Shown here one piece after another: positions 19,430-29,024 of a stretch of 29,772 nt of DNA. Source of the stretch: Chara braunii (taxonomy: Eukaryota > Streptophyta > Charophyceae > Charales > Characeae). The stretch covers positions 284,698 to 314,469 of the forward strand of contig BFEA01000851.1 in NCBI GenBank assembly GCA_003427395.1, written 5' to 3'. The translations under genes were made by a program, and so were the position numbers. Position 1 is the stretch's first letter, and every line of letters starts with the position of its first letter. The notes beneath the pieces were generated by a model. It did no database searches, was not told the DNA's origin, and was given only the letters and a program-made list of their open reading frames with translations.

Positions 19430-20290
19430 AGTTGGACGTTATAGTCCGTGGCGGCCGTCAAAGTCAAACCCCTTGATGTTCGACCGCCAGGACAGCTTAA
19501 AATTGTCTACTCAACCCCTCTGCATAGGGTGCAGAAGAGGGTGTGGTCTCCAGCCAGGCACGGCGGTTGTCCAGCGTCGAGAGATAAACCCTCAAGGCGT
19601 GTGTCAGCCGACACTTGAGTGTCGAATGCGACCCTTAAAATTAACGAGGGTCGCACGATTATGGGCACGACATAGTACGCCATCATTGCGACTGCTTGCG
19701 TACGTTTGCATTGCGAGTCGATATGAGTTAGCCCTGCGTCCGCGCGGTTTTATACTAAGTCTCGCGCGCGACGCCTATCCGATTTCCCCGTTGGAAAGGT
19801 ATGGGTTGGCTACTGAGGGACTAGGAGCGTTGTCGCGTTGTTTGTGTTGTGTTGTTTGTGCCACGTGTGCGTGCGCGTATGTTTTGTTTTTGTGTTCGTG
19901 GAGTGGTGTGCGTGTGGTGTATGGGATGCGTCCTAGTCGACCGACGTCGAGCCACGCGTGGGACTTCAGCCCCCCAAGATGTCAGCCCGCGTGCGGGTCC
20001 GATAGGCGTATTACTGCGCGTACCCCCTATGCTACAGCGAACGAGAAACGCCCTCGGCTGGTCTACCTCTGCGATTGCAACCGAGTAGCTTTCATACTGT
20101 GGACTGGTAGCTCGGCGGGGATACGCCCACCGAAGGGAGGTGACATCTCCCGTAAGGTGGAGGTAAGTTGTGTCTCGCGTAGGCCCTATCCTGTCGTAGG
20201 GGCTCGCAACAGGTATGGCTGGCGCACTCGGCCGGAGCGGCCAAAGGAAGCTCCATTTGTGTGTTCGCGACAAGGTTGGTCCAACTCCTG
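19430..20290 (+). repeat. R2 half of the composite repeat, copy B
   Basis: Most complete R2 copy. It carries GGACGTTATAGTCC, GACACTTGAGTGTCG, CATAGTACGCCATCAT, TTTTATACTAAGTCTCGC, CGTCCTAGTCGACCGACG, CCCCTATGCTACAGCGAA, GAAACGCCCTCGG, GTAGCTCGGCGGGGATACG and CCTATCCTGTCGTAGGGG. A 377-codon plus frame (19311-20444) runs across it, but the frame crosses from spacer through R2 into a MITE fragment and has no recognisable domain, so I treat it as chance. Confidence 0.7.
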
Positions 20291-20349
20291 TGTGACGCAG
20301 CCAAGAGGGTCCCGCGCTGCCATGTGCGGTGCCGGACCGATGCGCCCGA

Positions 20350-20629
20350 CAGCGCACTCGCTAAATTTAATTCTTTTTTATTTTTTGTTATTTTTATTAT
20401 TAGTATTTGTTTTTCGTATTTTATTTTTATTTCAAAATTGGTAAGGAATTTGGATGTAATGCTTGGGCAAATCTTGCTGAATTTATTTTTCTTCATAACC
20501 TATTTCTTTTCCAGAGTTGTTTGATTTTTTTTTTTTTTTTTTTTTTTTTGGGTCCGCACTTGGCCCGAACGGCCGAACGCATCCCGAAGGGGTCCCGTAC
20601 GTTGGGGCGTTCGGGTTCGGGCGTTCGGT
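20350..20629 (-). mobile_element. CGAACG-family MITE, inverted left-end fragment (M6)
   Basis: Reads as the reverse complement of the left side of the family: AT-rich core from 20355, a poly(T) run (20526-20549), then GGTCCGC and the module GGCCGAACGCATCCCGAAGG. The module follows the family sequence until about 20620, where the expected terminus is missing and a hammerhead core begins. Confidence 0.6.
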
Positions 20630-20673
20630 CTGATGAGTCGGTGAAACTCCGACGAAACAGTTTGTCACAGCCC
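20619..20673 (+). ncRNA. Hammerhead-ribozyme-like core with intact GUC cleavage site (HHR2)
   Basis: CTGATGA (20630-20636), stem II GTCGG/CCGAC (20637-20641/20649-20653, loop TGAAACT), GAA-A (20654-20657), short stem III ACA/TGT (20657-20659/20663-20665) and C at the cleavage position (20666), giving the canonical GUC. Stem I can start with T-A and G-C (20628-20629/20667-20668), then an internal loop and GGGC/GCCC (20619-20622/20670-20673). All invariant core bases are present. The very short helix III resembles the minimal type I hammerheads of Penelope-like elements, which may need dimers. The 5' strand of stem I lies within MITE sequence, so the outer pairing may be accidental. Confidence 0.7.
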
Positions 20674-20731
20674 CTCGTTTGTTGTACCTTTCTCCCTCTC
20701 TGCCTACGGTTTACCGGGCAGTTCTATTTGA

Positions 20732-20733
<2 letters not shown>

Positions 20734-20769
<36 letters not shown>
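20734..20769. repeat. (TA)n microsatellite
   Basis: About 18 TA units directly left of MITE copy M7. Confidence 0.95.
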
Positions 20770-20770
<1 letters not shown>

Positions 20771-20771
<1 letters not shown>

Positions 20772-20880
20772 GTTTACTGGCGTTCGGGACGGGCCGAACG
20801 CCCGAACGTACGGGACCCCTTCGGGAGGCGTTCGGCCGTTTGTGCCGAACGCGGACCAAAAAAAAAAAAAAAAAAAAAAA
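20771..20880 (+). mobile_element. CGAACG-family MITE, left end only (M7)
   Basis: GGTTTACTGGCGTTCGGGAC start, full left module to GCGGACC, then a poly(A) run that ends at the N. It is cut off by the assembly gap; the sequence after the N belongs to another repeat. Confidence 0.65.
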
Positions 20881-20881
20881 N
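20881..20881. other. Single ambiguous base between poly(A) and poly(T)
   Basis: An N separates more than 20 A from about 27 T. This is a likely assembly join or collapsed gap, so continuity across it should not be assumed. Confidence 0.9.
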
Positions 20882-20908
20882 TTTTTTTTTTTTTTTTTTT
20901 TTTTTTTT

Positions 20909-21045
20909 CAAGCAAAACGACAACTGAGATGATTAGGAATGATGATATGAGCATACATTCCTAATCACCCAGCTGAGACTCCAATCTATTGGTGGGTAGT
21001 AGCACCTGCTGGAAATCGGGTCCAGCGTCCCTTAACAAAGTTGTG
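20909..21045 (-). mobile_element. Retroposon-like 3' end with hairpin and poly(A), copy X
   Basis: On the minus strand it reads GGACGCTGGACCCGATTTCC, a CCAATAGATTGG segment, a hairpin (20931-20941/20956-20966, 11 perfect pairs, 14-nt loop), then a run of A (the T run at 20882-20908 on plus). A second copy is at 21581-21695. A structured end followed by poly(A) suggests a SINE or LINE-derived retroposon. Its 5' limit is not defined. Confidence 0.5.
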
Positions 21046-21134
21046 TAACAGAACCTAGAGAGTTCCGGTTGATCTACCAACATGTTCGGGCTTCCTTGTT
21101 ACTTGATATCCCATTTTTCACTTCCCCTTCCTGC

Positions 21135-21156
21135 GTACTGGCGAAGTAGCCAGTAC
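21135..21156. repeat. Perfect 8-bp hairpin
   Basis: GTACTGGC (21135-21142) and GCCAGTAC (21149-21156) around a 6-nt loop. Confidence 0.75.
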
Positions 21157-21580
21157 ACGACTATATCAAGCTGAGAACCATAATTATTCTTACTCAGCAT
21201 GTGAGCATTGGTGTGCAAAGGGAGGGCGTAAGGGTGGGGGAGGAGGGAGGTGTTGAATCATTCGCCAGGTGAATGGCGTCAGGTGACCGTCAGCGAAGGA
21301 TAGGACCACGCGAAGGGGAGGGGTGAGAATGGTGACCAATAACTGACAGCAAAGCAGAGGACCATCGTGTCGGTCTGCACAGCCTGAGAGAGATGATTGC
21401 TGTGAAGTCGGGAGCAAACGGCAGACTGAGTGTGAAGTCATCTATAAATGGCACGCTCCTGCCACCACCGTGCTGTTTCTCTCCTCAACTGGGTGGAGGA
21501 GCAGGAGGATTGGCTGGTTCGGTCACACAGGCCAGAAGTTGTGTGCTGTGCTTGGAGTTTAAAGGGTTTTTTTTTTTTTT

Positions 21581-21695
21581 GACATCCCTTGCGGGTGCTA
21601 GAGGTGTTGATAAGAGCAATCACCGCTAGCCCCCAAGGGAGACTCCATCTATTGGTGGGGAGCATCACGTGCTGGAAAGCGGGTCCAGCGTCCCA
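21581..21695 (-). mobile_element. Retroposon-like 3' end with hairpin and poly(A), copy Y
   Basis: Second copy of the 20909-21045 unit. It shares GAGACTCC, ATCTATTGGTGGG and GCTGGAAAKCGGGTCCAGCGTCCC (the GCTGG/CCAGC pair is itself a hairpin). Its end hairpin (21585-21606/21621-21640) has about 19 pairs with small bulges and again a 14-nt loop; loop positions TGATAWGAGCA are shared with copy X, while the stem differs. A T run (21567-21580) follows on plus, equal to poly(A) on minus. Confidence 0.5.
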
Positions 21696-22105
21696 CATAC
21701 AACCAGGTCTGAGATCGTCTGAGGAGAGAGTTTTTTTTTTTTTTTTTTTTATGCTTCCGAGTGAATAGGATCGCATTTGCTGAGGTGAGACAATTAATGC
21801 AATTGCAATGACAAATTGACTCCTGAGTCTCCTGGCAGTTGAGATTTATTTGCAGTCCGCAACTTCACTCATCACTGTATTAATATCACTGGAGTCACAA
21901 GTAAGTATTAGACATTTTTTCCCGCTCTGTAAATGAAAACATATTGTACCGAGGATACTCCTGTCTTGAAGGTGTTTTTGAGAATTGAGATGGGCGTGAA
22001 GTTCTGAAGTGGTTATCCTCCAGGCAGCCCAAACTTAGCCAGATGGGAGGGGAGAGGTTTGCAGGGGAATTAGTACCATCTCTGATCCTCAAAGCCCCAG
22101 GTCTC

Positions 22106-22108
<3 letters not shown>

Positions 22109-22165
<57 letters not shown>
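22109..22165. repeat. (TG)n microsatellite
   Basis: About 28 TG units, followed by a G-rich run (22172-22187) and five or so AATC units at 22201-22222. Confidence 0.97.
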
Positions 22166-22166
<1 letters not shown>

Positions 22167-22439
22167 GAGACGGGGGGGGGGGCGGGGGAACCCCTCCCAC
22201 CAATCAATCAATCAATCAATCAAGATTTTTTTATTTATTTTTTATTTATTTTTACCCCCAACCCACCTCCCGAAATTCTTTTTTTTTGTTTTTTTTTTTC
22301 TGCGAGGGGGTAGATTTGGGGTTACGATACCCAGACCTCCTTTATTTTTGGGGAAGGACAGTCTCCCAGGCAACCTTCACCACGTATCCTTGGTTTTCAG
22401 ATTCCGTAGGTTTCCAAAGCTAGCGGGTCACTGCCCTCT

Positions 22440-23650
22440 TGATATTTTATAAGTTGTGTCGCCCAAAAGATGGACCAGCATAAGAAACCAAAGCAAGGAG
22501 AAGGTCGCAGAGGAAAGGATTAAGGCTCTCCCAAAGAGTGAGAGTTGGTAGTCCCTTATCCTGCATGTGATTTTACCCACCACTTTTCGCTCAATAATAA
22601 TCTTGGGTTTTTTAGCAATCCGTTAATGGATCTTATACATCTAGGAAGCAATCCGTGATGTCGGTCGGTACCTGTTTGAGTCCCCAATCGATCGCTAACG
22701 AGTAGTACGTAGGCAGGAAGTAGGCCGACTTATTCCAATTTATATCTGGTTCAGATAAGTTGCAATAGTTGTCGAGCGTGGCTCGTAACTCATTGAGGGA
22801 CTATATGTCATTGACGCACGCTATGGTAAGATCAGCCGCAATGACAAGTCATTTCCACTAGATGGTAGGGGAAAGGTGGAGGCGTTTTATAGCGTCATTG
22901 CTCTTGATGTTATCGAGTATAACTTCTAGTTGAATAACGAACAAGAGTAAGGCAAGGGGGCAACTTTATCTTAGAGAGCGGGTGGGGGGAAATTCATTTA
23001 AGAGTTTGCCATTAACTATGACCATAGAGGATGCCTTTGTGTAGAGTGTTTTGACCCATCTACAAAAACCCTCCCAAAAGCTCATATTTGTCAGGGACGT
23101 AAACACAAAAGGCCAACCCGCCCCGTAATAGGTCTTTTCCATGTCCAGTAGGAGAATGGCGACGTCCCTCTTTTCTTTTCCTAGTATTTCCAAGGCCTGG
23201 ATTGTTCTTGCCCAATCAGATAGGGAAGGAGGTTTGCCATTCTTTAATATAGAACAGCCCCTTATGAAGGCCCCTTGTTCTTGCTCAATCAGACCGGGAA
23301 GGAAGTCTTTCATTCTCTAATATAGAACGGCCCCTTACGAAGGCCCCTTGTTCCTGCCCAATCAGATCGGGAAGGAGGTATGTCATTCTTTTAAGTTATT
23401 GCAAGCATTTTGGCCAATAGTATGTAGACCACATGTAGGACATAAATTGGGCGGTAGTTATGTACTTTCCATTTGTCCTCCTTTTTGTATGATAGGAAAA
23501 TTACCCTTCTGATCCAGTTTCTTGGGAAGGAGCCCATTTGTATGGCGTTGTTGTAAACCTGCGTAAATAGTCGGGCAAAAGTGTCCCAGCAGCTAAGAAA
23601 CAGTTCTACTAGGCGGCCGGTCAGACCAGCACACTTGCCCAAGGCCATAC
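22440..23650 (-). pseudogene. LINE ORF2 reverse transcriptase domain, broken
   Basis: The N-terminal part of RT is readable at 23648-23391, with a conserved WD, an IQMGSFPRNW segment and KVHNYRPIYVLHVVY (classic NYRPI motif). The palm follows at 23313-22966 with QGAFIRG, then LLLDMEK (motif A, catalytic Asp kept; the usual second Asp of the EKAYD motif is Tyr) and VNGKLLNEFPPTRSL. Past 22966, after a stop, the frame still reads GCPLA, a decayed motif C (AADLTIA in place of the ADD core), then INWNKS, and in another frame the thumb segment QLSLFGRALILSSATF (near 22510). Several stops, frame changes and a 73-bp tandem triplication destroy it. The loss of the ADD pair alone would abolish polymerase activity. 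Confidence 0.85.
23202..23390 (-). repeat. 73-bp tandem repeat inside the RT domain, about 2.6 units
   Basis: Unit starts at about 23202, 23275 and 23348 (TTGTTCYTGCYCAATCAGA), each followed by GGGAAGGARGT, a CATTCT segment, TAATATAGAAC and GGCCCCTTAYGAAGG. The 73-bp period is not a multiple of three, so each added unit shifts the ORF2 frame. It lies between the NYRPI region and motif A. Confidence 0.85.
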
Positions 23651-23831
23651 TCTTTTTCGCCTGGTGTATCTCCTCTGACGTGAATGGGGAGTCTAGTAGG
23701 GTTTTGACACTAACAAGGATAAGGGCCCTTGTTCTGTCCTAGAAGGACGAGATGCGGGTAAGGTCTCTATCCACGTGATCATTGGGCCTTACCGAGGTAA
23801 CTATGTCGTTGTGGTAGGTCAGCGCATAGGT

Positions 23832-24074
23832 TCACATTTGTTCAAGTTCTGGGTCATTTGCGAGTGGTGCGTGTGTTAGGGATAGGTGGGCCAATTCCAA
23901 CACTCGAGGTCTAGCATCCTTCAGAATAAGGGAACGAAAAGTGATTTCTGTCATTTTGTCATGGCCTAAGATACCTCTTAGTTTTAGCCAGTGTAGCCAT
24001 TCTCGCCGTTTTTTCATTTCCAAGGCCTCTAGTTCCCCCAATAGGCGTCTTCTTTTTTCATACCAGAAATACAC
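23832..24074 (-). pseudogene. LINE ORF2 linker between endonuclease and RT
   Basis: An open minus frame with YEKRRRLLGELEALEMKKRR, a charged and probably helical segment, and a REWLHWLKLRG segment. LINE ORF2 proteins have a basic, helical linker between the endonuclease and RT, and the position fits. It has no catalytic motif of its own. Confidence 0.6.
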
Positions 24075-24406
24075 TATTCCTGTTCGATGTTTTTCCTACA
24101 ACATTTCTTTTTTCAAGACTTCCTAGCTGCTTTCATTATCGAGAAGGTGATGAGGGCAGCCTGCACTATTCCTTGGTCTGTTTCCGCCTATGTGTGTTAA
24201 TTTTCGAATAAAAATTGTGGACTTAGTAACCATCCACTCATTTGTTCGTTAATCCAATTGACTATCCCCTTATCTTTTAGTAGGTTAGTATTTAACCGGA
24301 AGGGGGGGCGGTAAGTGTCCACCAGGTCTTTGGTCAGGATGTCAATGTACACCGGATAGTGATGTGAGAGGCCCTCTAGGACCTGCTCGCACCTGGTGCA
24401 GCTATC

Positions 24407-25057
24407 CTAGAGACATTCCCTACCAAGAATAAAATTGAGTCTCCTTTCAGCTATCGAAGCATGTGGAGCTGATCTTGGGTCGCGCAAAGTATATCCTGAG
24501 TTATCAGGGCTTAAAACTCTGAATACATCTACCAAACTTTGGGGCTCGGCTAGAGATAGAACCATAACCGCATCTTCCCTAATGGGGGTTACATTGGGGG
24601 AGTCCAAGCCCGGGTTTAGGGTCGTGTTCCAGTCACCCATAAGGGTCACAATCACCAAATTTTCTACGTTAGGGATTACTGAAGGGAGTAGGGAAAAAAA
24701 GGTGGTGCACTTCTTATAGTCTACGAAGGCATAAATAAACATTTCTGCCTAATTCTCATCCCCCAAGGAGAATTTTACTTATATCTTCCTTCATTGTTTA
24801 GGTAAAAATTCAATATTTCTACATCCAAGTCTTTGTAAATCAATATTGTCGTACTCCCCTTGGTGCTCATTCGGGGCCCGGAATTGTGGTCCTTTCCACC
24901 ATGAGGAGGTTTCTTGAACTTTCGCTTGGTCGAGCTTGGTTTCCTGCATGCATATAATTTGAATGCTATTTGAGTAGATTATGGTTGTCAGCTCAACCTT
25001 TTTGCAACGGTTCGAAGTATATCCAAAACCACGAATATTCCAGGTTGCAACTTGAAG
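24407..25057 (-). pseudogene. LINE ORF2 APE-like endonuclease domain, broken
   Basis: The domain begins near 25051 with VATWNIRGFG, then IICMQETKL (metal-binding Glu in QET kept). After a frame break it resumes at 24742-24407 with MGDWNTTLNPGLDS (the GDxN motif) and RRLNFIL (the usual Asp of R-x-DFIL is replaced by Asn). This endonuclease nicks target DNA for target-primed reverse transcription. The frame upstream of 25051 (to 25342) is open but does not resemble the domain and is probably leader or intergenic sequence. The break between 24790 and 24742 and the Asp-to-Asn change mark it as dead. Confidence 0.85.
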
Positions 25058-25543
25058 TCTCACCTTCTTTGGTAAGACCATCAATCTCGGATGAGCCGCC
25101 GACTTCTTGGATGCAACAATCATATACGCCAATATCACTATTCGGTTGATGGAGTTGTGTTGTAAAATTGGTTGCATTGACACATCTTGGGCTGAGGCCT
25201 TCTTGCCGATGTGGATGTCTAAAAGAGAAACATCCCCCGAATACAGAAAAGATTGTAGAGGGACCCGATACAGATTCAAGTCGAGCGACTGTTGTTTTGA
25301 ACCCTGGAAGGCTGACAGGCTTAAGAAACAGACATGTAGCATTACCGTGTAGCCATCCGGGTGAGCTATTATGTGACGACCCGCTTTGAGGACGGCCAGA
25401 CTACAACATGAAGACGGTCCCTTGAAAAAGTCTTGTCACGGTAAAACATCCTCAATGAGTTGTGTTTCCAAAAGTGGGTCTTTCATCGAGGAGCAGAGTA
25501 ACTCCAACGCCTCATCCTTTCGAATGGATAAGACATGGGTACC

Positions 25544-27354
25544 CTACCCGGTGTTCACGCAAATCATAAAAATGACAAACTTTTTAAAGTTGATGTTCCT
25601 CTTCTCCTTCCTAGAGAGGGTAGCCAGGGGGGCTGAGAAGCTAAGTGAAGGTTTCACAACGTGCATACCATGGTTCCTTTTCTTTGCACGACCGCATTCC
25701 AATATAGATAGTTGAGCATCTTCCTGTTCCTTTGCGAACAGTCGACAAGCGTTTTGGTTAGGGTCTAGTCGGACTTTCTTTGCAATCACATTGCCATCAA
25801 GACCTGCTCTGCAACCTCTCTTGTTATCCTCCCTCACCAGACCTCCCTCCCCTTTCCTTATTTCAATCTTAGTATTTTTTGTGCTTCGGGAAGGGTCTAG
25901 TATAAGCTTATGAGCTTGGAAAGCGAAGGTGGTTCCTCCATTGTCCTTGATCACCTTGTCCACTAATGGAGGAGATGGAGGTTGACCTTCCTTATCAACT
26001 CCTTATGTGTCTTGGTGGGGAGGTTACGGGTTGTGAGAAGGTTAACTTTTGCATCGTTTTACCTTTGCAGTTTGAATCCAAGGTTTGCCTTTTCCATTCT
26101 TGTTGAGAAGTCATCGGGGAGTCCGATTAGGTTGCTCCCTTCACCAGCCATCAGGGGGGGGGGGAGGAGGGTCAATGTCTTTCGACCCGCCTTTCAACAC
26201 TTCTTCCTTCGTTCTCATCCCTTCCGGCTCTTTTGCCTTTTCCTTGGACGTATCGTTTGTAGGTTTCTCCTTGTTGGCGTCCCCATCCCTTCGGGCGATC
26301 TTCTCTTCTGTTTTCGATGTCTTTTCCCGACATCTTTTCCTTCTTATGTGTGTCGGTTGGCCCGACCTATGAGGAGGAAGACTTCGAGCGCAAAGGATCT
26401 TTCTTGACCTTCTTTCGTTTTGACAGTTTTTTCCTACCTAGAGTCTTTTGTTGCGTGGGTAAGGGTTGCTGTTGAGATGTGATTGGTTCCAACACTTTCT
26501 CGTGAGGGATCACCGGTTTCTCGGCAGCTGGTTCATTGGCTCTTGGCAAAGATCGAAAGGAGGATTTTTCCATCGCTTCCCTGTTTGATCGGTATGAGGA
26601 GTTGTCTTGCGGGATGAATTGCCTTTTTCCGCTTGCACAAAGTTTTATCGGGCAGTTCGGATCCTCTTCTAAGTGAAAATATCCTTGGCAGTTCCTACAC
26701 CAAGGGGTAGTTCCGCAAATCATTCGCAACTCAGTGAAGCCATCAGCCTCCATATCTACGATTACCCGGCGATTGTATCGAAGATAGCAGAGGGTATTAC
26801 TACGTCGAATGTCACATTCCAGAGATCCGGAGCTTGACGGTCGCGGAATGCATTGTGTGATTTCATAATTTTGCCCAATGATTTCTCTACTGTCTTTTGT
26901 AGGTGGGGGAGAGTAATAATCGGCACTTGCAAGAAACGAATAAAAAAACACTCAAATTCCATCGATTCCCTCCACTGTTCCAATTCAAAATCAAACATCC
27001 ATGGGTTGAAGGTTTTTGTGTACTTTTGATTGGCTAACTCGACATCACTTGATCCTTCATGGATCATCCAAGCTGCTATCTCTTTAGCACTTGCCACATA
27101 CTTAACTAGGTTTTTTCCCTCATTTCAAAAGACCCCTGTTTAGGAGGAGCACCAGTCTCTCTGGATCGGGCCCAACCATCCTCATATATGCCTACAAGGC
27201 GATTCTTCACCGAGACGAAAAGCGAGGTGGTGTGGTCTCTGAAGTGAACTGAGACAACATGGGACCTTAACCAGTCTGTATGGATGCTATATATTTCCTT
27301 GTTTACCACGACTCTTATGAAGTCTGGTCCCTCTTCAACCACTTGAGGAGACAA
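25544..27354 (-). pseudogene. LINE ORF1 (gag-like, CCHC knuckle), broken
   Basis: Pieces on the minus strand, N- to C-terminal: 27354-27106 (segment with FIRVVVNKEIYSIHTDWLRS), 27097-26762 (AAWMIHEGSS, then KTFNPWMFDFELEQW, typical of the DUF4283-like region of plant LINE ORF1), 26951-26367 (VIVDMEADGF, then the zinc knuckle CRNCQGYFHLEEDPNC, spacing C-x2-C-x4-H-x6-C, then a lysine-rich end) and 25963-25544. ORF1 proteins bind the element RNA. Overlapping pieces in different frames near 26762-26951 show frameshifts. The lysine/arginine-rich stretch around 26100-26400 also reads in shifted frames. Start codon and exact ends are not determinable. Confidence 0.75.
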
Positions 27355-28033
27355 GCAATCCGGGAAAATTCCCGTGTTATAGCATTCGCTTAAGATATCC
27401 CATATTCTTCATTTTTCTTCTTAAGTAAGGACTTCATTTACTGAACCTGCCTTGGAAGCCCTCCTCGTAAGGGAAGTTGATAGCAACTAAAAGCACTATT
27501 AGCGAGTAGGTACTCAATGAACTCCAACTCCTCATGAATTAGTGTTTTTAGTACTTAACGAGCCGAAGGAAATTACACCTGTCGCATGGAGAGTAGATTA
27601 GGAAGGCTTTTGGATTTTTCCATCCAGTAAACCGGACCTGTCTTCTTGGTGTCTTCTAGTTGGCGAAGAGGGAGAGCGAAAAACGTTCTCCCGCCCCGAG
27701 TTCACTCACCACCCTTCTGTGTCTAACCCTCCACTCCACTCCGACCTTCCCCCGACCAAACCATGAATCCTTCTCCTTACTGTATTAGTAGGAGAGGATT
27801 GCCACAATACTGTAGGGAAAATAAGCAAAACCAACGTCTACACCTATGTCGACCAATTCCAGAGCGTAGAAAGATAGACGAGATAGAAGAGTGGTGGGGT
27901 TAGGGGGGGAGCACACGAGGAGTGAGGATATGGCAAACCGCGCTAACGTGTGTGAAACGACTAATCTTCCATAGTTGCCGCCATTATCTTATTCACAACA
28001 AAATGGAACGCGTGGTCATCGCCCAGATTAGCG

Positions 28034-28054
28034 TTAACCCTAACCCTAAAACCC
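28034..28054 (+). promoter_or_regulatory. Telo-box-like AACCCTAACCCTAAAACCC motif
   Basis: Two CCCTAA units followed by CCTAAAACCC. Plant telomere repeats are CCCTAAA, and short telo-boxes occur in plant promoters. With no gene recognised next to it, it may equally be a short interstitial telomeric relic. Confidence 0.35.
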
Positions 28055-28209
28055 GATGAGCACTAAGCGCAGCTGATGCAGACGAGATTAGCAGTTTGAT
28101 TAGCGCTACTGGTAACGCTCCTCAGCCCTGACCTCCTCCCTCCCGTTTTCCGATCACTATGAGCACAGTTTCAGCTATCCGGTAGCAGGGCATATGAATA
28201 AATTGGCGT

Positions 28210-28360
28210 GTCCACCTCAGGTCTTGGGTATGCACATAATTTTGCCTGGGTATGTCCATAATTTGACCATTCCGGTAGTGGGTTATAATTGGTTATAACC
28301 GCCATGTCGCGGTACCAACCTGGGTCCACCTCAGTCCTGGGCATGCAAGCAATTCCACCG
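28210..28360. repeat. Diverged direct repeat
   Basis: GTCCACCTCAG-Y-CYTGGGYATGCA is present at about 28210 and again at about 28324 (114-bp spacing), with the GGTTATAA hairpin between. Confidence 0.6.
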
Positions 28361-28511
28361 GCCTTTTTATGGGTGTAGACGCACGTTGGCACCGGGACTG
28401 GGTATAGCCATTTTTCCTTTTTTTTACGGTCCTGCCTCAACGAGGCGACAATGGCGGGCGGAGGCGAACCCCTGACCCCTGCCTTCCGACGGATAGGCCC
28501 AGGCACCACCG

Positions 28512-29022
28512 GTGCTGTATTGGGGCCTGGCCCTTACTGGCAGGCGCGTCCGTTTCCCTCTAAAAAGTCCCTCTAAACAGAAGTGCGTCCGGCGCGGAGA
28601 GCCAGGAGTCGAACAGTCTGGTGGACCCCCTATGCGCCGGCAGTCGGACTTTCTGGTGGACCCCCCTCATTTGGTGGAGCTCCAAGCGCTGGTCCTTAGG
28701 GCCAGATCCCACTGGCAAAGAGTATTGGAACAAGTGTCTGAATCTGGACGTGTTTGTCAAGAGGTGCAAGAAACTGTGATTGATCTGGGTGTCTGCATCT
28801 CTGCGTGGAACACGTACAGATTCGGACACTTATTCGACTCGTCTTTGACAGCGACACTTCCGTTGGCAGCGCTACACTGGGATCTTCCGTGATCTCGGTT
28901 CCATCGCTGCGCCGGTATGCGACATGGCATCCCGACCCAACAGGTAACGCAGGCCTGGTCAGTCTTTCGCACAAACTAATGGCGGGGAAAGCGGGGGACG
29001 AGAGTTCGGAGAGTTCAGGGGG

Positions 29023-29024
<2 letters not shown>
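28512..29024. other. Stretch with a 126-codon plus frame, no gene recognised
   Basis: A plus frame runs 28512-28892 without a recognised domain. Inside it, CAGTCGRAC-x-TCTGGTGGACCCCC is repeated (about 28612 and 28648). Overlapping frames of similar length run on the opposite strand. Coding status is unsupported. Confidence 0.35.

Larger units (their letters stand above)
22279..27400 (-). mobile_element. L1-type LINE retrotransposon, degenerate, minus strand
   Basis: The order on the minus strand is ORF1 (25544-27354), ORF2 endonuclease (24407-25057), linker (23832-24074), reverse transcriptase (22440-23650) and a terminal A-run (T-run on plus at 22279-22299, one interruption). ORF1 with an N-terminal FNPW region plus a CCHC knuckle, followed by an APE-like endonuclease and RT, is the layout of plant L1 elements. 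Frameshifts and stops break every domain, so it cannot move by itself. No RNase H domain is evident. The 5' limit is uncertain; I place it near 27400 because recognisable coding stops there. Confidence 0.85.
27401..28511. other. Stretch with no recognised gene
   Basis: Possible LINE 5' leader at its left, then unassigned sequence. It contains a telomere-like motif (28034-28054), a duplicated GTCCACCTCAG segment (28210 and 28324) and the hairpins GGTTATAA/TTATAACC (28281-28288/28293-28300) and GCCTC/GAGGC (28434-28446). No supported coding region. Confidence 0.5.

Noticed and set aside
19311-20444. 377-codon plus-strand frame as a gene
   Set aside because: It spans three different repeat modules, has no recognisable domain, and the matching region of the other R2 copy is interrupted.
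24435-26407. Plus-strand frames opposite the LINE (for example 24435-24719 and 25982-26407)
   Set aside because: They are antisense to recognisable minus-strand endonuclease and ORF1 sequence and have no domains of their own.
28600-28630. Minus-strand TGTTCGACTCC as a B-box
   Set aside because: No matching box A at tRNA distance and no T-arm pairing.
28512-28892. 126-codon plus frame as a small gene
   Set aside because: No domain, and it overlaps open frames of similar length on the other strand and an internal duplicated segment.
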